Assembly (NCBI GenBank): GCA_013388905.1
Contig: JACAEI010000025.1
Span: 1 to 53,587, forward strand
Source: Candidatus Bathyarchaeota archaeon
Lineage (GTDB): Archaea; Thermoproteota; Bathyarchaeia; Bathyarchaeales; Bathycorpusculaceae
Reading direction: 5' to 3'
Length of the DNA stretch: 53,587 nt
Shown here: piece after piece, positions 1-8,466 of the stretch
Numbering within the stretch: position 1 is the stretch's first letter
Layout: each line of letters opens with the position of its first letter
The notes under the pieces: generated by a model
What the model saw: only the letters and a program-made list of their open reading frames with translations
Database searches by the model: none
What the model was told of the DNA's origin: nothing
Position numbers and translations under genes: made by a program

Positions 1-507
1 AGAGTGTCCGCTGAAAAAATCGGAATAAAAACCCGCATAGTTCATGGCGCTTCTATACTCTCTGCCATTATGGGCTTGTCTGGTTTGCACAATTACAAGT
101 TTGGAAAAAGCGTAACAATCCCTTTTCCAGAACAGACATTCTCTGAAACTCCATACGAGGTTATAGCACAAAATCAGATGCTTGGGCTTCACACGCTTTG
201 TCTTCTAGATATTATTGCAGAGGAGAAACGTTATCTTAGCATAAGTGAAAGCTTAAAACTACTGTTGAAAATTGAAGAAAAAAAGAAAAGGAAAATAATT
301 ACAGAAGAGACGCTTGCCGTGGGAATCGCTAGAGCCGGAAGCAACAGCCCAACAGTCAAAGCTGATGCAGTAAAGAAATTAATGAATTATGACTTTGGGG
401 GACCGCCCTACACGCTCATTTTTCCTGGAAAACTCCATTTCATGGAAGCAGAAGCACTAATCGTTTTGGCTGGTGCCCCAGAAAAACTGCGAGATGATGC
501 CTTATGA
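1..507 (+). CDS. dph5: Diphthine synthase, C-terminal part (5' end outside window)
   Basis: This is the SAM-dependent methyltransferase that methylates the modified histidine of EF-2 during diphthamide synthesis. The frame is open from base 1, so the N-terminal part of the Rossmann-like methylase domain lies outside the window. What remains carries the family's C-terminal signatures: GLSGLHNYKFGKSVTIPFPE, the GLHTLCLLDI strand, IARAGSNSP and the PYTLIFPGKLHFMEAEAL end. The GTG at base 4 is an internal valine, not a start. Its stop overlaps the ATG of the DUF357 gene by 4 bases (ATGA), so it leads a translationally coupled operon with DUF357, ribL and rhomboid. Identification rests on these motifs and is strong. 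Confidence 0.93.
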   Translation, partial: RVSAEKIGIKTRIVHGASILSAIMGLSGLHNYKFGKSVTIPFPEQTFSETPYEVIAQNQMLGLHTLCLLDIIAEEKRYLSISESLKLLLKIEEKKKRKIITEETLAVGIARAGSNSPTVKADAVKKLMNYDFGGPPYTLIFPGKLHFMEAEALIVLAGAPEKLRDDAL

Positions 508-788
508 GTTTGGAGACGCTTGTTTCTAAGTATATAGCTTCTGCTGAACAGGTGCTTCACGATTTGACAATAATTGAAACTTCAAACATCGGTAAGAGCG
601 AAGTTGGAAAGGTTGTGGAGTCTGCCAAAGCCTATTTAGCTGATGCCAAATACTATAAGGATAAAAAGGAATTTGAGGTAAGCTTAGCTTCTGTCAGCTA
701 TTGCGAAGGTTTACTTGACGCGTTAAAAATGTTGGGAGCAGTAAGATTTGAATGGCCAGTAAAGCTGAAAGGAAAAAACGAAAAGTAG
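504..788 (+). CDS. DUF357 family protein
   Basis: A small 94-residue, all-helical protein of the archaeal DUF357 family. The sequence has the typical pattern of two amphipathic helices followed by a SYCEGLLDALKMLG segment, with an aromatic/basic tail. Function is unknown. The family often sits beside diphthine synthase and a nucleotidyltransferase in archaea, as here. It starts with an ATG inside the dph5 stop (ATGA), and its 3' end overlaps the ribL start by 37 bases, so the genes are tightly coupled. There is no membrane segment or metal-binding motif. Confidence 0.85.
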   Translation: MSLETLVSKYIASAEQVLHDLTIIETSNIGKSEVGKVVESAKAYLADAKYYKDKKEFEVSLASVSYCEGLLDALKMLGAVRFEWPVKLKGKNEK

Positions 789-1219
789 TCTTGGCTTCAG
801 GCGTTTTTGACCTGTTGCATCTGGGACATGTAAGGTTTCTCGAAGAAGCGAAAAAGGCTGGCGGACAAAACGCTGAACTAATAGTTATAATTGCCCGAGA
901 TAGCACCGTGGAAAAAAGAAAGGGCGAAAAACCCGTTATGCCAGAAAGCCAACGATGCGCTCTTGTCGCGTCGCTAAAGGTTGTTGATGAAGCAATTCTT
1001 GGATATGAAGACTTTGATATTGGGAAAGTTGTTGAAAAAATTAAGCCCAACGTGATTGCCTTAGGATACGACCAAACAGGCATGGAACAAAATGTACTGA
1101 ATTACCTGAAGGAAAAGAAACTAAAGATAAAGGTTGTTAGGATTGGCAAATTTGGAGAGGACGAACTGGATAGTTCTTCAAAGATTAAACAGAAGATAAT
1201 TGAGGATTTCAAGAGATGA
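752..1219 (+). CDS. ribL: Archaeal FAD synthetase (FMN adenylyltransferase)
   Basis: A 155-residue cytidylyltransferase-fold enzyme expected to transfer AMP from ATP to FMN, giving FAD. Visible motifs are the N-terminal GVFDLLHLGHVRFLEEAKK with the HxGH nucleotide-binding signature, a central ALGYDQ segment, and a C-terminal DSSSKIKQKI that fits the family's SSTxI loop. Length matches archaeal RibL. The start inside DUF357 is the only sensible one. The stop overlaps the next ATG (ATGA). RibK, the preceding step in the pathway, lies convergently less than 700 bases downstream, which supports the flavin assignment over a glycerol-3-phosphate cytidylyltransferase role. Confidence 0.9.
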   Translation: MASKAERKKRKVVLASGVFDLLHLGHVRFLEEAKKAGGQNAELIVIIARDSTVEKRKGEKPVMPESQRCALVASLKVVDEAILGYEDFDIGKVVEKIKPNVIALGYDQTGMEQNVLNYLKEKKLKIKVVRIGKFGEDELDSSSKIKQKIIEDFKR

Positions 1220-1827
1220 CCGCAATTACTAGAAGCTCTAAGAAATTCATGCCAACCTACATTCTTATCGCCTTAAACATCATCGTCTATGCTTACACTT
1301 CAATTGCTGGTAGAAACTTTCTTGAAACTAGTATAGACATGCTTTTGAAGTATGGTCAAGTAAACTATAGTGTTTTAAACGGTTGGTATTGGCAGTTATT
1401 CACGGCTATGTTCGTCCATGTTAACATTGTGCATATATTGGGCAATATGTTTTTTCTGTTGATTTTCGGGCTTCGCGCAGAAGAACTATTTTTCATTCAA
1501 GAATACCTGCTCATTTACTTTGCAAGTGGATTAACTGGCAACTTGCTTACGCTGCTCTTTGGACCATACATGATTTCTGCTGGAGCTTCAGGCGCCCTCT
1601 TCGGATTGTTCGGCGCATGCATCATTTATATTAGACGCACAATTGGTCAATCAATAATGAGCGCATTATTGTACGCTTTTTTCTTATTCATCATTAGTTC
1701 TGGCGTAAATGTGAATCTCTTGGCTCATCTGGGCGGTTTACTCGTTGGATTATTGATTGGTTATGGATTGGCGGCAGTGAGGAAGCCTAGAATAACATAT
1801 AAGTATCGCTATTCTTACGCGGTTTGA
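1216..1827 (+). CDS. Rhomboid family intramembrane serine protease
   Basis: A polytopic membrane protein of 203 residues with about six hydrophobic segments. Rhomboid hallmarks are in order: the HVNIVHILGNMFFL segment (the H-x-x-x-H-x-x-x-N helix), the catalytic serine in GASGALFGLFGA, and the catalytic histidine in LLAHLGGLLVGLLIGYG. The family cuts transmembrane segments of membrane proteins. A short basic tail follows the last helix. The ATG overlaps the ribL stop (ATGA), so it is the fourth gene of the operon. It converges on ribK with 8 bases between them. The substrate cannot be inferred. Confidence 0.92.
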   Translation: MTAITRSSKKFMPTYILIALNIIVYAYTSIAGRNFLETSIDMLLKYGQVNYSVLNGWYWQLFTAMFVHVNIVHILGNMFFLLIFGLRAEELFFIQEYLLIYFASGLTGNLLTLLFGPYMISAGASGALFGLFGACIIYIRRTIGQSIMSALLYAFFLFIISSGVNVNLLAHLGGLLVGLLIGYGLAAVRKPRITYKYRYSYAV

Positions 1828-1835
1828 GATTGAAA

Positions 1836-2525
1836 CTATGGAAGTGTCAAAACTTCCACTTTTACTTTACGCCCGTCTTTCAGTTTAAGGTGTTTCCGCA
1901 GGAAGATGGGTGCAATAATTTCGATTACAGAAGCGTCATAGTGACTTCTTAAAGCCAAAATCAAGGCGCCTTTCACTTTATTCTCTATAGTCGCCGGATA
2001 GCACTTTACTGCTCCAAAAGTGCGATTCTCATTTCTGAAACCTTCAATTTCAATAGCTGGATAAGCCTCAAGCTCTGAACGCGTTTTAATGTCATAATCA
2101 GTCGTAAGCTTAAGATTAAGAGTGCCCGGATACGGCTCAAAGCCTAACCGCTCTATAAACTGTTTCTTGTATTGCTCTTTTGTTATGTAGTAGGAGCCTT
2201 CGCCTAGACCCGTGAAAACTATACCTTCTAAAGTTATTGAGGGCGGATATTCGGCTTCAATCAAAAACCGCAGAGTTGAATAAAGCCTTTTCAATTCTTT
2301 TACGCCCACATCGGTGATTTTTATGAGACAGCCTTCGGGCGTAATAGTGCGCTTAATCAACCCTCGATTGTCTAATTCAATTAGGTAGCGAGAAGCTGTT
2401 TGCTGAGAAGCCCCCAATTTTGCAGCAAGATATTCAGTGGAGATTTTCGCTGTTCTTCGATGAGCTCCCATTTCAGCTAACTTTAAAAGTGTGAAAATAT
2501 GACGCCATTCATGCTTTTCACTCAT
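1836..2525 (-). CDS. ribK: CTP-dependent riboflavin kinase with N-terminal winged helix
   Basis: A two-domain protein of 229 residues. Residues about 1-90 form a MarR-like winged helix (YLAAKLGASQQTASRYLIELDNRGLIKR), suggesting DNA binding. Residues about 95-229 are the archaeal CTP-dependent riboflavin kinase domain, with GEGSYYI near its start and the GFEPYPGTLNLKL signature. The enzyme phosphorylates riboflavin to FMN using CTP. The fused HTH form is known in archaea and is thought to sense flavin status, which is inference here. It converges with the ribL operon, putting both steps from riboflavin to FAD within 2 kb. ATG start at 2525. Confidence 0.92.
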   Translation of the reverse strand: MSEKHEWRHIFTLLKLAEMGAHRRTAKISTEYLAAKLGASQQTASRYLIELDNRGLIKRTITPEGCLIKITDVGVKELKRLYSTLRFLIEAEYPPSITLEGIVFTGLGEGSYYITKEQYKKQFIERLGFEPYPGTLNLKLTTDYDIKTRSELEAYPAIEIEGFRNENRTFGAVKCYPATIENKVKGALILALRSHYDASVIEIIAPIFLRKHLKLKDGRKVKVEVLTLP

Positions 2526-2600
2526 TTAAAGCTTCTACTAGCTCATTATTCACTTAAAAATAGCGCTAACATATTTAAGCGGCTCGAAAAAGCTGAAACT

Positions 2601-3374
2601 CTAAGCTTCATAGCACGTGGTATTTGCCCTAACAAACACGTTTCGCAAATCATGAACCCGGGCTGAAACTTGAATAGAGTCTGAAGGAACCAAAACAGTG
2701 AAAGATATGCGATATGTGCCGTTGCCGTAATCTTTGATTGAAAGATTATTTGAAGAGTTAACTGGTATCCAGCTTCCAAGGCTTTCATAATAGAACGTAA
2801 GGTTTCTGGCTAGAGCTGGCTTTCCTTCATTATACACGCTACATGTCAAATTTATCTGTTTTTCGTCCCCCGCAAGTCTAGTATAATAGCCACTAATTGT
2901 GATTGCCGTTGTTACGTTAGCATCATAGTCGAACGTGAAATTCTCTGCCATGCTATAAATCTTCAAATTGAAATTAGCATATGCACTTGAGACACCTGCA
3001 TCACTTGTGTTCCAAAAAAGCAGTATCCCTTCATCATAATTCGAACCATTAAATAGTGTGAAGACTAAATGGTACGTTCCAAAATAACTTAGGCTCCGTA
3101 AGACTTGGGAAAATTCATTCAGATTTGCTGCCAAAACTGTTTTTTCGCCTCCGTTAGAAACATTTGAAAGCGCACTGATCATGGCGTTTCTTGCGCTCTG
3201 CTTTATAGCCAGAATAAAGTTGCTAATTGAAGAATAGTCTTGGCTGCTTGTTTCTTTGCTGACTTCGTACACATAAATGGTTGTTGAGGAAATTAATATA
3301 GCGATGGCTAGAGCAGCAACTATCAGAAGTTGTCCAGAGCTATTTGCTCTAAATTTTTTCTGGCATGTTTTCAT
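2601..3374 (-). CDS. Anchored extracellular protein of the pilus locus
   Basis: Unrecognised protein of about 257 residues. The N-terminus is polar and basic (KTCQKKFRANSSGQ) and is followed by one hydrophobic helix (LLIVAALAIAILISSTTIYVY), like a type IV prepilin or an uncleaved anchor. The rest is Ser/Thr/Asn-rich with many N-glycosylation sequons and looks like an extracellular beta domain. I chose the ATG at 3374 because it overlaps the upstream stop as ATGA; an upstream ATG lies inside the previous gene. It is last in the reverse-strand pilus gene run. A minor pilin or adhesin-like subunit is the likely role, by position only. Confidence 0.7.
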   Translation of the reverse strand: MKTCQKKFRANSSGQLLIVAALAIAILISSTTIYVYEVSKETSSQDYSSISNFILAIKQSARNAMISALSNVSNGGEKTVLAANLNEFSQVLRSLSYFGTYHLVFTLFNGSNYDEGILLFWNTSDAGVSSAYANFNLKIYSMAENFTFDYDANVTTAITISGYYTRLAGDEKQINLTCSVYNEGKPALARNLTFYYESLGSWIPVNSSNNLSIKDYGNGTYRISFTVLVPSDSIQVSARVHDLRNVFVRANTTCYEA

Positions 3375-3793
3375 GTTGCCACAGCCAAGGTCAAATGGAG
3401 TATATAACATCGGAAACTCGGTTCTCGAGTTACGCTAAGATATTCTACAAAAGCTATCTGTTGGCTACTGAAACCTACATTAGAGATTGTGACATTATTT
3501 AGCTGCTGCATTTGGCCATTGTAAACTGTCAAGTTGAAGCATATGCCAGCTGGCAAAACCATGCTAAAAGCATCTCGCAGAGCAGCCCAATTTCCATCAT
3601 CTATGTATTTGCCTAGACTTCCATCGGAATCCAGTTTCATAAGCGCCTGAAAACCAACTGAAGCCAAATATTCGCTTCTTTTAGTGCTTTGCCGTATAGT
3701 AAGATTAGAAGAAACGGCAAAAGATGAAAAAATAATTAAAACAGCCAAAAACGCTTCGATTATTCTAATTTGCCCTTTATTTCGGTTTTTCAT
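3371..3793 (-). CDS. Prepilin-like secreted protein
   Basis: Unrecognised protein of about 140 residues starting MKNRNKGQIRIIEAFLAVLI. A basic stretch ending in KGQ followed directly by a hydrophobic helix is the layout of an archaeal class III (type IV pilin) signal, so a prepilin peptidase could process it. The remaining roughly 100 residues contain a conserved-looking LMKLDSDGSLGKYID segment and an extracellular beta-rich part. The start at 3793 overlaps the preceding stop as ATGA, and its own stop overlaps the next start in the same way. This marks three translationally coupled genes. Likely a minor pilin; the family is not identified. Confidence 0.7.
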   Translation of the reverse strand: MKNRNKGQIRIIEAFLAVLIIFSSFAVSSNLTIRQSTKRSEYLASVGFQALMKLDSDGSLGKYIDDGNWAALRDAFSMVLPAGICFNLTVYNGQMQQLNNVTISNVGFSSQQIAFVEYLSVTREPSFRCYILHLTLAVAT

Positions 3794-4857
3794 TTTCTTG
3801 GGCCTCCAAGCCAAACTGTGCATTCGTAAAGGGCTGAATTTACTGTGACAACATAAGTGTTAGCGTAAACATTTGAAAGCGTTGTTAAACCATCAAAGTT
3901 TGCGCCAATTTGAATTGGTATCTGCGGATATGCGATCCATTCAGTAAAGAAGTCTGTAGAGTTCCATCCAGTTGCAACAAGAAGTATTGGGCTGGGGTCT
4001 AGGAGGCGAAGTATATTGTATTTGACGGATTGGTTGTTACTTGATGTCTCAGTTAGAATCGTGTGGTAATTATAAGTTAATGCATATGTTTTTAACATGT
4101 TTACTTCAGAGTAAACTAGCGACGCATTTAAAGTGTGATTTAAAGCGCTAAGCCTTACAAACGTGCCTCTAGTTTTGGGCTCTCCAGAATTATGCGCAAA
4201 GGCATAGGTGCCAAAAGACAAGACATTTGTTTTCGAAGTGGCTTTTGCAAAAACAACGAAAAGTGCTGGTCCTCCAACATTATCTGAAAGTGTTACGTTA
4301 ACATAAGTCACGCCATCAGAAGCGTAAGCAACGCTTTCTTCCATATAGTTTTCTGCAATAACATAATGTTTCAGTTCTGTTTGAATTTGAACTCCATGCC
4401 TTCTCGTTAGTATTTCAAATTGGTAGATTGTTTCGTTTGTCCCTTCGAAAGATGCAGTTCGATTGATTACAACTTCGAAGAGTGGTTTTATTTCTATTCT
4501 GAAAGATACGTCGGGCATTCCCAAGGCAGTGAATATTTGCGCGTAGCTTAATGCATGAACATTTTCACTGTTAAGCCTCGAAACCTTGTCTATGTCCAAC
4601 TCGTAAGAGCCATGCGCATCAGTTTTGGCTAGACCGAACGTTTCTGGAATTATTTTGCCATTCTGTCCCCAATTTAATGGTGTTCCACTGTTTAGAAGCA
4701 GATATTTTGAAATCTCTCTGTATCTTTCAGCGGCGAAGGCATCAACATCGTTGTTTATGTGTGGGTAAAGGATTTTTGAAGTAGTAGCCATAGCAGAAAG
4801 GACTAGAAGCACCATTAAGGCGCATGCAAAGAATGTGTCAACGGATATTGCTGGCAT
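3790..4857 (-). CDS. Membrane-anchored extracellular protein of the pilus locus
   Basis: Unrecognised 355-residue protein with one N-terminal hydrophobic helix (TFFACALMVLLVLSAMATTS) and a long extracellular-looking remainder rich in Thr, Asn and aromatic residues, including about ten N-x-S/T sequons. There is no enzyme motif. It lies 35 bases after the membrane-platform gene and overlaps the next gene by 4 bases, so it belongs to the same transcript. By analogy with archaeal pilus loci it could be a large minor pilin or a tip/adhesion protein. No family name can be given from sequence alone. Confidence 0.72.
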   Translation of the reverse strand: MPAISVDTFFACALMVLLVLSAMATTSKILYPHINNDVDAFAAERYREISKYLLLNSGTPLNWGQNGKIIPETFGLAKTDAHGSYELDIDKVSRLNSENVHALSYAQIFTALGMPDVSFRIEIKPLFEVVINRTASFEGTNETIYQFEILTRRHGVQIQTELKHYVIAENYMEESVAYASDGVTYVNVTLSDNVGGPALFVVFAKATSKTNVLSFGTYAFAHNSGEPKTRGTFVRLSALNHTLNASLVYSEVNMLKTYALTYNYHTILTETSSNNQSVKYNILRLLDPSPILLVATGWNSTDFFTEWIAYPQIPIQIGANFDGLTTLSNVYANTYVVTVNSALYECTVWLGGPRK

Positions 4858-4892
4858 TTTTCTTAATCACCACAATTTGCTGTGTTGTCCAG

Positions 4893-6395
4893 CTAGACGA
4901 CAGCCGCATACATGCCCCCTAGGAAATTCTGCGAAATGAGAAGCGAAATATAGGCTGTAATCACAAGCATTGCAGAGTATTTGAAGCCAGCCGCAAACGT
5001 GCCTTCATTTACCTTGCCTACGAAGAAACCGGAAAGCCAACACTGTAAAATTATGCCAGTAGAGAAGAGGTTTATTTGATTCTGCATCACTGCAAGCGGC
5101 ATGGCTACTGAACCCGGAAGCGATATCTGCGTTAATGCCCAAACAGTAGTGGCAACCATAGTTGTTGTTAAGGCTATGAGAACGCTCCAAATGAAAGCCA
5201 AAATCACATAAGGCTTAAGAAGAGACTTCTTGTTTACTTCAACATCCTTCTGTTTCTCGCCGTAGTCCGTCAAAATTTCCAGTGCTGCGGCTGAACCGCC
5301 CCCAATTTTGATGGTTTCGACAAGTATCAGAAAATTGACAAGAACAGGCCAGTTGTGAATTTTGTTTTTAATGTTCACAAAGATTTTTTTGAGAGATACT
5401 CCCCATTCCATTTGACTTCTTATAAGGTTTAATGTTTCGCAAAACCGCCCATATCCTGTGCGTTTTGTTGCATGAATTATGCTTTTTTCAGGCGACAAGC
5501 CTGTTTTTCTTGCTTCTGTCACATCTCTAAGGAAGCTTGGCATAGAGTTTTCTGCATCGTTATTTACTTTGGCTATTCTAATGTAAACCAGTGCCGGAGG
5601 AATCGAAATTATGAGAAGTGACGCAGTGACCACTGCGGGGAAGATTGTGAAGCTTTTTAGACTTTCAAGCGGCGGAAATAAGGCAACTGCTACCATGACT
5701 GCTGCAGCTATAATTAACGGTATTATGACCGCACGGTAGGGTTGTGTAACTCCTATCAGGTTGCTTTTTCGTTCGGCGTTTGCTATTATCATGAACAGTA
5801 TTGAAATTAGAGGCGTTACAAAGAAAATGAGAATGCAAACAGTTGTTGTGTCGACGCCTGGTGCTCCACTTATTTTCATAGGCTCGAAGACCGCTGTGGT
5901 TGCAAATACAATGAACAAAATGTATGAGCATAAGGTTACGATTAGCATTACTGCGTAGGCCTCCACAAGCGTGCCAAGCCGTTCAATTGAGCGGATTGCA
6001 GCGGCGCTTTGAACTTCAAAAATTGAACGCAACTTACTTTTAAGGTAACTCACAATGTTTCCGCCGCTTCTGACAGCTGAAACATAACCCAACAGAAACT
6101 CTCGGTAATTTTTCGACCTAGTTTTCTCAGCACGCCTATACATAACAGTCAACGGATCGTAGCCTAAAACCTCTACTTGTCTAATAATTTCCCGTGCTTC
6201 TTTCTGGAAATTGGGCAGCAAGTCTATTTTGCAAAGTTTTCTCCAGCTCTCATAAATTGTTACTCCACTCGCAGCTAACAAAGTGAAAAGCAATGCAGCA
6301 AAGGGCAATTCAATGTTAATTTGGCTTGAATCTTCCTTTGCGAAAAGGTTCAGAACCCACCCGAGTATCTTTGGCTTCTTAATTAGCATCTGCAA
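4893..6395 (-). CDS. Type II/IV secretion system membrane platform protein (TadC/ArlJ/PilC family)
   Basis: A 500-residue polytopic membrane protein, the inner-membrane platform paired with the assembly ATPase encoded just upstream. It has two related halves. A cytoplasmic helical T2SSF-type domain around residues 75-135 (FLLGYVSAVRSGGNIVSYLK) is followed by several membrane helices. A second copy around residues 290-390 (FLRDVTEARKTGLSPEKSI, then ILVETIKIGGGSAAALEIL) is followed by more helices to the C-terminus. Start: a TTG at 6395 lies 6 bases after GGTGA, and an ATG two codons later is also possible. The order ATPase then platform is typical of archaeal type IV pili and archaella. Confidence 0.88.
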   Translation of the reverse strand: MQMLIKKPKILGWVLNLFAKEDSSQINIELPFAALLFTLLAASGVTIYESWRKLCKIDLLPNFQKEAREIIRQVEVLGYDPLTVMYRRAEKTRSKNYREFLLGYVSAVRSGGNIVSYLKSKLRSIFEVQSAAAIRSIERLGTLVEAYAVMLIVTLCSYILFIVFATTAVFEPMKISGAPGVDTTTVCILIFFVTPLISILFMIIANAERKSNLIGVTQPYRAVIIPLIIAAAVMVAVALFPPLESLKSFTIFPAVVTASLLIISIPPALVYIRIAKVNNDAENSMPSFLRDVTEARKTGLSPEKSIIHATKRTGYGRFCETLNLIRSQMEWGVSLKKIFVNIKNKIHNWPVLVNFLILVETIKIGGGSAAALEILTDYGEKQKDVEVNKKSLLKPYVILAFIWSVLIALTTTMVATTVWALTQISLPGSVAMPLAVMQNQINLFSTGIILQCWLSGFFVGKVNEGTFAAGFKYSAMLVITAYISLLISQNFLGGMYAAVV

Positions 6396-6401
6396 AGTTT
6401 C

Positions 6402-8003
6402 TCACCATTTGGGTTTTTCTAGGAACTCTTTTTGGAAAAGCTGGGGGTTGTTGTAGTATTTGCTTAGAACTTTGTTGACGCTTCTGTAGTCGCGGATGTT
6501 ATGCTCAACCATGTGCATTAACACTTGTTTGCGATATTCGAGCTCATCAATGAGCTTTTCGATTGGAATGTCGAGGCTTGATGACATCTTTGTTAAAAGA
6601 TGACTTTTAGCCAAGTTTTCTTGAAAAGCGTCTGTAGAAGGATTCCAACTGAAAACTTCTTGGAAGTTATCTGCGTCTTTTATTTCAGATATGCTAATGA
6701 ATTTCCGACTTGAAAAATGTTTTCCCTGTTCTAAGAAAACTGGTGTTCTTACATGTTTCACGTTTATTACACAGTTCATCAGCGGAATTATTGATGAGGG
6801 AATATTCATTGGCGGCTGCGTGAGCCTCTTAATAGACGTGTCAACATCCTCGGCATGTAATGTGCATAAGCCACCGTGCCCAGTAGCCAAAGCCTGAAAT
6901 AGCACGTATGCTTCTTCGCCGCGGATTTCGCCAACAATTATAAGGTCTGGACGATGTCTTACTGCCGACTTAATTAAATCGTAAAGAGTGATTTCACCTT
7001 CACCTTCAACACCGAAACCTGAACGTGCAATTGAGGAAGTCCAGTTTTCATGTGGCAAGTTTATTTCTGCAACTTCTTCGACTGAGATAATCTTGTGGTT
7101 TGGCCGTATGAGACACGCAATAGCATTTAGGGCTGTAGTTTTTCCTGCGCCTGTTGCTCCAATAATCATAACTGACATTTTGTTCTCCATTAAAAGCCAC
7201 AAGTAAGCCGCTATGCTTTCGTTTATAGTTTCGTTTTCAATTAAATCGATTATAGTGAATGGGTCTTTTCGGAATTTTCTTATGGTGAATGACGTTCCTG
7301 AAGGCGTTGTTTCTTTCCCAAATGAGACAGCTAAACGATGCTTCTCAGGCAATGTGACATCGACTATGGGAAAGGCTATGCTTACATGTTTTCCAGCCTT
7401 GTGGACTACACGCATTATAAAATCATCGAGTTCCTGTTCATCGCGGAAAAGTATGTTTGTCTTTATGTTTTCGTATTTTCTATGCCACAAAAATATGGGT
7501 TTGTTTACCCCTCCGCATCCAATGTCTTCAACATTGTCATCATATACTAGAGGGTCTATTTTGCCATAACCAACTATGTCCTTTTCCAAGTAATAGAGGA
7601 TTTTGCGCATTGATATAGGAGAGATTGTGGCGAATGCTTTCTGGTGTTTAGAGAGTATTACGGGCATCTGTCTACGAAAAGATTCTTCAAGCGTTTCTTC
7701 GCCTTCTGGAGCTTGAAGTTCAAATTCTAGGATGTTTTTCAATCTGAAATAGCTGTCTCGTTCTTCTTTTGTTAGGGGAAGTTCATCAAGCACATAAAGA
7801 TGCTCAAGAGTTTCGATGTTCTGAACTATGGCGGCATAAGAAAACGGCGGCTTAAGTGGGTAATATTCAATTTCCGCATATCCTTCAGGAACACTCCATT
7901 TTTTGACATCCAAAAACTCAACTAGTTCACCTTCTAAAGCCACCATTTCTTGAAGCGTTTCTTCTTTCTTTGCAGGCTTGCGTAATTTTAAACCAAACTT
8001 CAT
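6402..8003 (-). CDS. Type II/IV secretion system ATPase (TadA/GspE/ArlI family)
   Basis: Hexameric assembly motor that powers pilin polymerisation at the membrane. Of about 533 residues, the N-terminal half is the variable domain. The C-terminal half has Walker A (GATGAGKTTALNA), an Asp-box/Walker B region (RPDLIIVGEIRGEE) and the His box (TGHGGLCTLHAED). I placed the start at the ATG at 8003, with GAGGCGAC about 6 bases upstream, rather than at an in-frame ATG about 50 bases earlier inside the preceding gene. There are 10 bases after the upstream stop and 6 before the platform gene. Which filament it builds (pilus, adhesion fibre or archaellum-like) is not decided by this protein alone. Confidence 0.93.
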   Translation of the reverse strand: MKFGLKLRKPAKKEETLQEMVALEGELVEFLDVKKWSVPEGYAEIEYYPLKPPFSYAAIVQNIETLEHLYVLDELPLTKEERDSYFRLKNILEFELQAPEGEETLEESFRRQMPVILSKHQKAFATISPISMRKILYYLEKDIVGYGKIDPLVYDDNVEDIGCGGVNKPIFLWHRKYENIKTNILFRDEQELDDFIMRVVHKAGKHVSIAFPIVDVTLPEKHRLAVSFGKETTPSGTSFTIRKFRKDPFTIIDLIENETINESIAAYLWLLMENKMSVMIIGATGAGKTTALNAIACLIRPNHKIISVEEVAEINLPHENWTSSIARSGFGVEGEGEITLYDLIKSAVRHRPDLIIVGEIRGEEAYVLFQALATGHGGLCTLHAEDVDTSIKRLTQPPMNIPSSIIPLMNCVINVKHVRTPVFLEQGKHFSSRKFISISEIKDADNFQEVFSWNPSTDAFQENLAKSHLLTKMSSSLDIPIEKLIDELEYRKQVLMHMVEHNIRDYRSVNKVLSKYYNNPQLFQKEFLEKPKW

Positions 8004-8013
8004 ATTAGTCGCC

Positions 8014-8463
8014 TCAACTTGAACTCTCCAATAGAATCTGCAAAACAACACCTTCAAAATAGCATTTTAAGTGTGCAACGCCATAGCCACCGATAAAATA
8101 GCCGTTCGCATAAGCTTCTTTGGGAAGATAAACACGCAGCTCGGTTTCTTCAATAGGCGTGTTTCCAAAGCCGCCCTCTATCCATGTCTTCTCAGAATCG
8201 TTGCGTATTTGAAGCCAATACTGCTTATTGCCTATAACCGCTGGCATTTGAAGATTAGCTTCGCTTGTAGCGTTTGTAGTCAATGTAAGCGTCAACAGTT
8301 CAGTGCCTTTGGCTGCTAAGCTATCCATCAAGTTTTTCAGCTGCTTGACTTCTGAAGAAAAGAGTAAAGCGTCTGCATAAGCCATAAAAGAGAATAGAAG
8401 TAGGCTGCTGACTGCCAGCAATGCAACGAAAGTGTATAGATAACTAGGTGTTATGGAAGGCAA
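8014..8463 (-). CDS. Small membrane-anchored pilus accessory protein
   Basis: A 149-residue protein with one N-terminal membrane helix (LYTFVALLAVSSLLLFSFMA), a helical linker (EVKQLKNLMDSLAAKGTELL) and a C-terminal beta-rich extracellular domain. No family is recognised. The start is a TTG: the upstream codon is an in-frame TAA, and a GGAGTG sits 6-8 bases before the TTG, inside the end of the preceding gene. It lies between the pilin-like gene and the ATPase gene with only short gaps. The layout (helix, coiled linker, small head) is that of pseudopilins or minor pilins; that role is inference. Confidence 0.68.
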   Translation of the reverse strand: MPSITPSYLYTFVALLAVSSLLLFSFMAYADALLFSSEVKQLKNLMDSLAAKGTELLTLTLTTNATSEANLQMPAVIGNKQYWLQIRNDSEKTWIEGGFGNTPIEETELRVYLPKEAYANGYFIGGYGVAHLKCYFEGVVLQILLESSS

Positions 8464-8466
8464 TTA

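Noticed and set aside
1-1827. Membrane-protein operon with rhomboid as a secretion factor for the pilus locus
   Set aside because: Rhomboid is coupled to dph5/ribL and is convergent to the pilus side; nothing links the two.
2546-2788. Reverse frame overlapping the end of the last pilus-locus gene
   Set aside because: Different frame, no start signal, overlaps well-supported coding sequence.
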